Shown here one piece after another: positions 1 through 4,691 of a DNA stretch of 6,931 nucleotides. A program made the translations under genes and the position numbers. Source of the DNA: JBIKIW01 sp044361365 (GTDB taxonomy: Bacteria > Patescibacteriota > JACMRA01); contig JBIKIW010000060.1 of the NCBI GenBank assembly GCA_044361365.1, forward strand, positions 1 through 6,931. The letters are read 5' to 3'. Numbering within the stretch: position 1 is the first letter of the stretch; every line of letters begins with the position of its first letter. The notes below the pieces were generated by a model that was given only the letters and a program-made list of their open reading frames with translations, ran no database searches and was not told where the DNA came from.

Positions 1-31
1 TTGTTTTTGTAGCGTCTATATCTACACAAAA

Positions 32-126
32 ATGATGAATTATTTTTTTTAAATTGTAATTGCTTAATCTTTGTCTGTATATCATAGAAATTAGTTTAGT
101 TAGTGTTTGCTAACTAGTCTAGTTCC
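32..126. repeat. Left arm of 95-bp inverted repeat (partner 6837-6931)
   Basis: This stretch matches the reverse complement of 6837-6931 at 94 of 95 positions; the only mismatch is G73 opposite T6890. The match stops at 126 on the inner side, and cannot be followed past 32 because the window ends at 6931. Inside the arm lies a smaller dyad: TAGTTAG (97-103) and CTAACTA (110-116) around a 6-nt loop. The arm carries no ORF and ends 16 bp before the -35 box of the first gene. It could be the terminal repeat of an element or replicon, one of two oppositely oriented copies of a dispersed repeat, or an assembly fold-back. Confidence 0.9.
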
Positions 127-142
127 ATCCTAAATATAGATT

Positions 143-171
143 TTGACAATCATTGACGCCATCAGTATCAA
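143..171 (+). promoter_or_regulatory. Promoter of the DUF4260 gene
   Basis: A consensus -35 box TTGACA (143-148) is followed after 17 bp by a -10 box TATCAA (166-171). The predicted transcription start is near 178, leaving about 13 nt before ATG 191. The TTG at 143 that could be read as an in-frame start codon is the first three bases of this -35 box, which argues for the later ATG. Confidence 0.6.
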
Positions 172-190
172 ATTTAAACAAACTAAATTT

Positions 191-568
191 ATGAAATACA
201 TTTTAAAAGCGGAGTTTTTGGCTTTGTTGATTTTTTTTGGATATCTACTTTTTCAAAATCCACTTATGAGCTGGTGGATTGTGTTACTTTTTTGGTTGCC
301 AGATGCCGGGTTTTTGGCTTATTTGATACACCCTAAATTAGGTTTAGTGGGCTACAACTTTACCCATTTTATCGGAACGGGTCTTGTTTTGCTGGTTTTA
401 GGGTATTTCTTAAAAATAGAATGGCTTATTTTTGCTGGTTTGATAGATTTAACTCATATTCATTTTGATAGATTTTTTGGGTATGGTTTAAAATATTCTG
501 ACAGCTTTAATCACACTCACTTAGGTTGGATCGGCAAAGATAAAAGTAAAAATACCAGTCTAATTTAA
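191..568 (+). CDS. DUF4260 family membrane protein
   Basis: The 125-residue product is a small integral membrane protein of the DUF4260 family, whose biochemical role is not known. Family features visible are the N-terminal Glu in KAEFLALLIF (residue 8), LPDAGFLAYL..P..G...YN..H (about 36-59), and the C-terminal signature H..FDRFFGYGLKYSDSF..THLGWIG (about 91-115). About three to four hydrophobic segments are present (near 9-22, 27-46, 60-73 and 78-88). An in-frame TTG at 143 would add 16 residues, but it falls in a consensus -35 box and the added residues do not resemble the family, so ATG 191 is preferred. There is no Shine-Dalgarno; translation from a very short leader is likely. It stops with TAA and is followed after 103 bp by the oxidase gene, which has its own promoter. 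The family call is from remembered motif patterns. Confidence 0.82.
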   Translation: MKYILKAEFLALLIFFGYLLFQNPLMSWWIVLLFWLPDAGFLAYLIHPKLGLVGYNFTHFIGTGLVLLVLGYFLKIEWLIFAGLIDLTHIHFDRFFGYGLKYSDSFNHTHLGWIGKDKSKNTSLI

Positions 569-635
569 AGCCAAGTTAGTATTTGAATAATCAGAATTTT
601 TTTCTTTAACAAAAGCTTCTAAGCGTAGAAAATGA

Positions 636-664
636 TTGACCTGAACCTAATATTTATTTTTAAT
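636..664 (+). promoter_or_regulatory. Promoter of the alternative oxidase gene
   Basis: TTGACC (636-641) and TTTAAT (659-664) are separated by 17 bp. The predicted start of transcription is near 671, which would make the mRNA starting at ATG 672 leaderless or nearly so. An alternative -10, TAATAA (661-666), would need a 19-bp spacer. No Shine-Dalgarno is visible before the start codon. Confidence 0.5.
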
Positions 665-671
665 AAACTTT

Positions 672-1295
672 ATGGCAAAACTTATTGCTTCAATCCTAAA
701 ACCTATACTAAACATTTTTGTATCTTTTACCGTCAAGTTGTTGGATTTTGTTTATGATTATTCTTATCGGAGGTTTTTTACATTAGAGGTAATTGCTCGA
801 ATCCCTTATTTTAGCTATCTTTCGGTACTACATATTTCCCAAACTTTGGGTTGGCATCCTAAACTTGAACAGATGGATTTGCATTACAAAGAAACCATGA
901 ACGAACAGTATCACTTGCTAATTGCTGAAGATTTGGGTGGAGGAAAAAATTGGTATGATCGTTTTGCAGCTAAGTTTTTGGGCGTTTTTTACTATTGGAT
1001 AGCAGCTTTTTTATATTTTGTTTCTCCTGCTTCTGGGTATTATTTGATGGAATTGATTGAAGGTCACGCCGCCCATAGTTACAGTACTTTTTTAAAAATG
1101 AAAGGTGAAGAATTAAAAAAAATAGAGGCGACTGGAATCGCTCTGGAGTACTACTACTCAAATAACGCCCGCATGACAAAAGCTCCAGCTAAATCAGATA
1201 AAGTTAGCCTTTACGATATTTTTGAGTCTATAAAGATGGACGAGATGACCCACATTTCGGATATGAAATTTTATAAAGAAAAGTCTTTGATTTAA
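672..1295 (+). CDS. aox: Alternative oxidase (diiron quinol oxidase, AOX/PTOX family)
   Basis: The 207-residue product should oxidise quinol and reduce O2 to water at a diiron centre on the membrane surface, without pumping protons. All six iron ligands of the family are in place: E39 (FFTLEVIAR), E78 and H81 (NEQYH), E130 (IEGHA), E191 and H194 (DEMTH). Y137, seven residues after E130, matches the essential active-site Tyr of the trypanosome enzyme (E213/Y220), and R34, five before E39, matches its conserved Arg. Other hallmarks are ARIPYFSYLSVLH (42-54), LGGGKNWYDRF (88-98) and VFYYWIAAFLYFVSP (105-119). The N-terminus is short, with no obvious targeting extension. No quinone biosynthesis or dehydrogenase gene lies in the window, so its electron source is not shown here. 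ATG 672 is favoured because the promoter ends directly before it. Identification is firm; the physiological role (oxygen detoxification, redox balance or respiration) is inference. Confidence 0.95.
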   Translation: MAKLIASILKPILNIFVSFTVKLLDFVYDYSYRRFFTLEVIARIPYFSYLSVLHISQTLGWHPKLEQMDLHYKETMNEQYHLLIAEDLGGGKNWYDRFAAKFLGVFYYWIAAFLYFVSPASGYYLMELIEGHAAHSYSTFLKMKGEELKKIEATGIALEYYYSNNARMTKAPAKSDKVSLYDIFESIKMDEMTHISDMKFYKEKSLI

Positions 1296-1387
1296 AAACA
1301 CGCTCTCGAAAATAATTAAGATATTTAAGCCACTCTTTGCAATCTTTTTATCAAAATTACTTGAGGCTGAAATGTAGTAGTGGTTTT

Positions 1388-1415
1388 TTGACAGCTAAGT
1401 CTAAATCTGTATAAG
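1388..1415 (+). promoter_or_regulatory. Promoter of the DUF4173-like gene
   Basis: Consensus TTGACA (1388-1393) is followed after 16 bp by TATAAG (1410-1415). Transcription would start near 1422, giving a leader of about 28 nt before ATG 1450. A short dyad GACAG (1390-1394) / CTGTC (1418-1422) brackets the core promoter and could be chance or an operator. Confidence 0.6.
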
Positions 1416-1449
1416 TACTGTCTTATTTAACAAATTTAAATCCAGTTTT

Positions 1450-3108
1450 ATGAAAATACCTACATTTATAGTCAATTATATTTATATATTTTTTGGTCTG
1501 GTGGTTTTTTACGGGCTTCTAAAAGCTGACTATTTTCCGTTTGCCGGGCTATCAATTTTGGGAATTTTGCTTTCAATATTATTTTTTGTATCAAAGTCTA
1601 AAAAGTCTTTAGAATCATATTTTTGGTTTGTAGTTTCGGTTTTTTTCAGCTTCTTTTTGGTGTTTTTCTCCAATCCTTTGCTTACCTTTTTCAATATTTT
1701 ACTATTAACCTACTCGCTTTCAGCACTGATCAGCAGTGGATACAAAATGTCTTTGTTTCAGAGTTTTAGCTATCCAATTATGAATTTGGTATTTATTTGC
1801 TTCGCTAAAGACAACAATTTACGACTTTGGGACAAGAAAGCTAAACAAGAAAACCAACTAAAACGCGAAATCGAGTGGATAAAATTGATCCTGACGAGTT
1901 TTATAACTTTTACAGTTTTTGTGGTCGTGTCTTTAATTTTGGCTAGTAGTAATGTCTTTTTTGCCGAAATTTTTACCAAGATTTTTGAATTTTTATCGTT
2001 TTTGAATATCCTTAAATTTGTATTTTTGGATGTTTTGTTTAATCTTAGATTTTACGCAGCTTTGGTTTTTGCCTATATTATCAAGAAAACTGTGTCTTAT
2101 CTTGGTGATAACGAGCTACAAGAAAATCTTCATAAAAATGTCTATAATAGCTACAAAACAACTTTGGGTTTTATCAACAAACATGTCGCTTTTGTTTGGC
2201 CAAAAATTGCTACAGGGTTTTTGATTTTGGTGTTTTTCTTGACTCAAATTCAGCTTTATTTAGCCACAACTGGAGCTTTGCAGGGTTTGGGAATCAGCCA
2301 CCAAGACAAAGTTAGAGAGATATTTTTACAACTTCTAATCGTAACTTTGATTGTGCTTTCGTTAGTTTTTGTGGATACTTCCAAAAAGGTTGCTCACAAA
2401 GTTGTGGGTTATTTCTTGTTGTTTGAAGGATTTTTCTTGACCTTAAATGCTCTTAAAAGTGACTACGATTATGTAGTAGAATTTGGTTTAGGGCCTCAAA
2501 GGTTATATGGTTTTGCTGCTGGAATTTTGGCTATTTTGGTGATTTTTGTAACCACTTACAACATTTCTACTCGCAAAGATAGTTGGTACCTTAAAACTGT
2601 TTTGGCTTTGATTTGTGTTACTTTTATTGGAATCAACTTGGTTAATTTTGACCGTACAATGTATGAATTTAACAAAAATAAAGAAAATACTAGCACTCGA
2701 CCACAAGAACTAAGTTCAGACAGTTTGGCCCTAGATAACGTTTATTATCAGCTTAAAAACAAACAAAACAAAAATTCTGATGAGTTAAACAGGCAAAGTA
2801 TAGCGATGGATAAAATCGAGTGGCTACAGCAAAAGGAATCCAAAAATCAATGGCAATCTTTTAACTTTGCAGACTGGAATCAGAACCAAGAACTTAAAGA
2901 TATAAAAATTACCGCAGAAGAAAGAGCGACTATAGCTGAACAATTACCACACCCTTTTGATGGTCAGTTTAACAAAAACGAATCGAAACAAACTCAAAGT
3001 TCACAACAACAATCCAGCCAAAGTTCCCAAAAACCTAAAATTCAAGAAGTTGATCCAAATCAAACTAATAGAATGTACCAAAGTGAGGAAGAGATTTATG
3101 GAAGGTAA
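1450..3108 (+). CDS. DUF4173/DUF4153-like polytopic membrane protein
   Basis: The 552-residue product is an integral membrane protein of unknown function. About twelve hydrophobic segments are visible up to residue 399 (for example near 6-24, 31-48, 56-73, 76-95, 144-166, 184-211, 252-272, 288-308, 317-335, 352-370 and 380-399). The second half resembles the DUF4173 family: a polar LGISHQDKVREIF loop (about 280-292) before a helix, a conserved-style Y-V-EFGLGPQRLYGFA segment (about 341-356), and FIGINLVNFDRTMYEFN (about 392-408), like the family's usual LN..NPD..IARYN. The last about 140 residues are hydrophilic and probably unstructured, with a Gln/Ser run at 513-527. The gene has its own promoter and no Shine-Dalgarno. 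It is followed after 63 bp by the exported-protein gene, with which it might be co-transcribed. Membrane topology is clear; the family assignment is moderate. Confidence 0.72.
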   Translation: MKIPTFIVNYIYIFFGLVVFYGLLKADYFPFAGLSILGILLSILFFVSKSKKSLESYFWFVVSVFFSFFLVFFSNPLLTFFNILLLTYSLSALISSGYKMSLFQSFSYPIMNLVFICFAKDNNLRLWDKKAKQENQLKREIEWIKLILTSFITFTVFVVVSLILASSNVFFAEIFTKIFEFLSFLNILKFVFLDVLFNLRFYAALVFAYIIKKTVSYLGDNELQENLHKNVYNSYKTTLGFINKHVAFVWPKIATGFLILVFFLTQIQLYLATTGALQGLGISHQDKVREIFLQLLIVTLIVLSLVFVDTSKKVAHKVVGYFLLFEGFFLTLNALKSDYDYVVEFGLGPQRLYGFAAGILAILVIFVTTYNISTRKDSWYLKTVLALICVTFIGINLVNFDRTMYEFNKNKENTSTRPQELSSDSLALDNVYYQLKNKQNKNSDELNRQSIAMDKIEWLQQKESKNQWQSFNFADWNQNQELKDIKITAEERATIAEQLPHPFDGQFNKNESKQTQSSQQQSSQSSQKPKIQEVDPNQTNRMYQSEEEIYGR

Positions 3109-3171
3109 TTAGCTATTAGCCTCTGTTTCAAATGAGGTTTCGGGTTGAGTTGGTTCACCTAGAATTGTATC

Positions 3172-3747
3172 ATGACTTCTACTTTTGTTAAAACTGTTAG
3201 AAATTTCATTACTGCTGGTATTTTAGTTACTTCTGTAAGTGTACCTGTATTTGGACAAGAGATCCAAGTTAGACCAAAAACCATTCACTCTGATCAATTC
3301 AGCCGTGGGTGGGATGTAATTGTATATCCTGAAACCAATCTTTACAAGTGTTTAGATGGGAAACCCGTTGAGAGTTGGAAAGACTGTCACCAGTTCATCT
3401 CCGAATACTTAGAAGCTCACCCCGAAAAAGTGAACCTTCAAGATCAAATCGCACCAAGTGTCCAAAACTTCTCTTCGAAAGTAGAGTTAGAGAGTTGGGT
3501 TGCAAATATATTTGTGAACAACCCTGAAATAAAATCTTTTTATTTTTTCACAGGGGAAAAAAACCATTGGGTTGAGTATGACAAAGATAAAGGGTGCCTG
3601 CAAATTTTCACCAAAATCAATGGCTTGTCTGGTAGTCCAAAAGTTACCAGAACTTCGACCACAAATTGTCCTAGAAAATGGAACGCCGAAGAAAAAAATA
3701 ATCAGCTAAATGCTGTTTATGCAAATCGGATTGGAAGAAATTTCTAA
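3172..3747 (+). CDS. Exported protein of unknown function
   Basis: I do not recognise the family of this 191-residue protein. Its N-terminus is a textbook signal peptide: basic K7 and R10, a hydrophobic core at about 12-26, and a VFG-Q junction suggesting signal peptidase I cleavage after residue 28. The mature part is soluble-looking, with no further membrane segment and no lipobox Cys. It has four cysteines (60, 72, 142 and 166), which would allow two disulfide bonds outside the cytoplasm. Aromatic residues are frequent (for example YFF 124-126, W133, W170). There is no Shine-Dalgarno before ATG 3172, but the signal peptide supports this start. It lies 63 bp after the DUF4173-like gene and is followed by a hairpin whose 24-bp sequence recurs after the 6341 gene. 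Confidence 0.75.
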   Translation: MTSTFVKTVRNFITAGILVTSVSVPVFGQEIQVRPKTIHSDQFSRGWDVIVYPETNLYKCLDGKPVESWKDCHQFISEYLEAHPEKVNLQDQIAPSVQNFSSKVELESWVANIFVNNPEIKSFYFFTGEKNHWVEYDKDKGCLQIFTKINGLSGSPKVTRTSTTNCPRKWNAEEKNNQLNAVYANRIGRNF

Positions 3748-3768
3748 TTCAAACCTCTAAATAACTAG

Positions 3769-3793
3769 CCAAACGACCGGTTAATGTCGTTTT
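3769..3793 (+). terminator. Hairpin after the exported-protein gene (24-bp repeat, copy 1)
   Basis: AAACGAC (3771-3777) pairs with GTCGTTT (3786-3792) around an 8-nt loop, 23 nt after the stop codon. The bases 3769-3792 recur exactly at 6807-6830. The T-run is short (3789-3793, partly in the stem), so termination would be modest; protecting the mRNA 3' end or acting as a protein site are alternatives. Confidence 0.55.
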
Positions 3794-3808
3794 AAAATAA
3801 AACTTAAC

Positions 3809-3842
3809 CACATACCCAAACTTTCTAAGTCGGTATGTGTTT
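3809..3842 (+). terminator. Second hairpin, CACATACC/GGTATGTG
   Basis: An 8-bp stem, CACATACC (3809-3816) with GGTATGTG (3832-3839), encloses a 15-nt loop and is followed by TTT then C. It is a second possible weak terminator or structured RNA element downstream of the 3172 gene. Confidence 0.35.
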
Positions 3843-3852
3843 CTCCATCGAC

Positions 3853-3880
3853 TTCCGCCCTAAAGGCGGAGTTTTTGTTT
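3853..3880 (+). terminator. Intrinsic terminator
   Basis: TCCGCC (3854-3859) pairs with GGCGGA (3865-3870) around a 5-nt CTAAA loop, extended by a T-G pair (3853/3871). A run of five T, then G and four more T follows. This is the most convincing intrinsic terminator for transcripts coming from the 3172 gene. Its 3' half (AGGCGGAGTTTTTG, 3864-3877) recurs at 4540-4553. Confidence 0.7.
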
Positions 3881-3955
3881 TGTACCCTACAATTTTATCC
3901 CATTATGGCGACACGGTGGTCACCTCTACCGTTGACGATACTCGGGATTTCTTGT
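3881..3955. other. Intergenic stretch with a short dyad, no gene seen
   Basis: No credible coding sequence is seen; the long + reading frame running through 3835-4056 crosses two terminator hairpins and resembles nothing I know. The stretch contains ACGGT (3913-3917) / ACCGT (3928-3932), a 5-bp dyad with a 10-nt loop, lying about 25 bp upstream of the -35 box at 3956. It might be an operator for that promoter or chance. Confidence 0.3.
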
Positions 3956-3984
3956 TTGACAGGATTTATTTAATTCTTTATTAT
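3956..3984 (+). promoter_or_regulatory. Strong sigma70-type promoter, possibly of a small RNA
   Basis: Consensus TTGACA (3956-3961) and near-consensus TATTAT (3979-3984) are separated by exactly 17 bp, one of the best matches in the window. Transcription would start near 3991. No gene follows on this strand: the next bases form two hairpins and a T-run, and then the toxin gene's 3' end on the opposite strand. Confidence 0.5.
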
Positions 3985-3990
3985 ATGAAA

Positions 3991-4038
3991 ATATTTGGGA
4001 TTGTCCCACGCCCTCCTAGCAATAGGAGGCTTATTTTT
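3991..4038 (+). ncRNA. Candidate small RNA of about 48 nt with two tandem hairpins
   Basis: From the predicted start near 3991 the RNA would fold into TGGGA (3996-4000) / TCCCA (4004-4008) with a TTG loop, then CCTCCTA (4012-4018) / TAGGAGG (4023-4029) closed by a GCAA (GNRA-type) tetraloop, ending in CTTATTTTTT. The 5' arm of the second hairpin contains CCTCCT, the anti-Shine-Dalgarno core. The 3' end overlaps the toxin gene's stop region in antisense. The simpler reading is that this is only a terminator, and the promoter match is chance. I do not recognise a known RNA family. Confidence 0.3.
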
Positions 4039-4039
4039 T
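4012..4039 (+). terminator. GNRA-loop intrinsic terminator at the 3' end of the toxin gene
   Basis: A perfect 7-bp stem, CCTCCTA / TAGGAGG, with GCAA loop is followed on + by CTTATTTTTT, giving a strong + strand terminator. On the - strand the stem begins one base past the toxin gene's TAA (4031-4033), and the second hairpin (3996-4008) is followed by a weaker AATATTTTC. It may therefore stop transcription in both directions between the converging units. Confidence 0.75.
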
Positions 4040-4462
4040 GCTATAGAGCTGATTAAATTTTTGGCACACATCACCATAATCCTTTTGATCCAAATCACCA
4101 ATTTTGTTTTTGATTCGACGATAGTCTATTACCCGAATTTGGCCTAAACAAGCCAACATTTCTATGCCTCCGTGTCTAAATTTGATAAATCTGTCATTAG
4201 CTTTTGGAGTGCCGTTTTTGTGGTACAATTTGGTAGTGGTTGGAATAACCAAAAAAGCATATTTGGATAATTTGGTGTAGATTATAGCAGGTCTAGCAAA
4301 CTCAGCACCTTTCCCGCTGATTTCAGTGCCTATATTTTCCCCGAATCTACACCACCAGATCTCACCTTCACGAATTAGCGGTGGTTTGTGATTACGATTA
4401 TCAAGTTTTGGCTTTAGTTCAAACCAGTCTAGAAAATTTTTGAAAAAAGTAATTGTTGGCAT
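4031..4462 (-). CDS. PemK/MazF-family toxin-like protein, no visible antitoxin
   Basis: The 143-residue product matches the PemK/MazF fold, typically sequence-specific mRNA endoribonucleases of type II toxin-antitoxin pairs. Visible motifs are the first strand GEIWWCRFGENIGTE (33-47), the RP pair (57-58) with the Arg used in catalysis in MazF, the P-T-T-T loop (74-77) where MazF has its second catalytic Ser/Thr, and LGQIRVIDYRRIKNKIGDL (106-124), the family's conserved L.QIR.ID..R...KIG.L block. A basic extension of about 30 residues precedes the core, which I associate with CPR-bacterial members. MazF-type toxins usually follow an overlapping antitoxin gene; upstream on this strand I find only a 15-codon reading frame, and a promoter sits directly before the toxin. 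Either it stands alone, its partner lies elsewhere, or it is no longer toxic. It is divergent from leuA. Confidence 0.85.
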   Translation of the reverse strand: MPTITFFKNFLDWFELKPKLDNRNHKPPLIREGEIWWCRFGENIGTEISGKGAEFARPAIIYTKLSKYAFLVIPTTTKLYHKNGTPKANDRFIKFRHGGIEMLACLGQIRVIDYRRIKNKIGDLDQKDYGDVCQKFNQLYSKK

Positions 4463-4473
4463 AGATTCCTAAT

Positions 4474-4502
4474 TTTAAAAGTAAAGGTTTGGGTTTGGTC
4501 AA
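4474..4502 (-). promoter_or_regulatory. Promoter of the PemK-like gene
   Basis: Read on the - strand, TTGACC (4502-4497) is followed after 17 bp by TTTAAA (4479-4474). Transcription would begin near 4467, about 5 nt before ATG 4462, so the message is nearly leaderless. An AGGA (4470-4467) lies at the predicted start and would be only marginally usable as a ribosome site. The promoter's position leaves no room for a co-transcribed antitoxin upstream. Confidence 0.55.
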
Positions 4503-4613
4503 TGATTGATGGTTATGCAACCGTAAAGGTTTTGCTGCGAGGCGGAGTTTTTGCTTGTAATCAATTCAGCATAGATTGTGAAATAAATTCAAAAGAACAA
4601 TTAACCATTTATA

Positions 4614-4644
4614 ACTATTAGCTTTTAGTTTTTCACTATTAGCT
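4614..4644. promoter_or_regulatory. Direct repeat ACTATTAGCT x2 upstream of leuA
   Basis: ACTATTAGCT occurs at 4614-4623 and 4635-4644, 21 bp apart start to start, which is about two helical turns and would put both copies on the same DNA face. They lie 48-78 bp before the leuA start codon, where a TATAAA (4685-4690) has no good -35 partner. A regulator site is possible; chance in AT-rich DNA is not excluded. The rest of 4463-4691 holds no convincing gene. Confidence 0.25.
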
Positions 4645-4691
4645 ATTTCTCCCTTGCCGAAATTTCAAAAAACCTTTGTTTTGATATAAAT

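Noticed and set aside
970..1179. Minus-strand reading frame inside the oxidase gene
   Set aside because: It is a shadow of the oxidase gene, whose conserved motifs are on the + strand.
3145..3173. TTGAGT-17-TATCAT as promoter of the exported-protein gene
   Set aside because: The -10 box overlaps ATG 3172, so the transcript would begin after the start codon, while the signal peptide supports that start.
3835..4056. A 73-codon + strand reading frame across the intergenic region
   Set aside because: It crosses two terminator hairpins and a promoter, runs antisense into the toxin gene, has no ribosome site, and resembles no family I know.
4561..4608. A 15-codon minus-strand frame upstream of the toxin, considered as an antitoxin
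   Set aside because: Far too short, not adjacent to the toxin start, and separated from it by the toxin's own promoter.
4502..4621. A 39-codon + strand reading frame upstream of leuA, considered as a leader peptide
   Set aside because: It is not rich in Leu codons, has no ribosome site, and overlaps the minus-strand toxin promoter.
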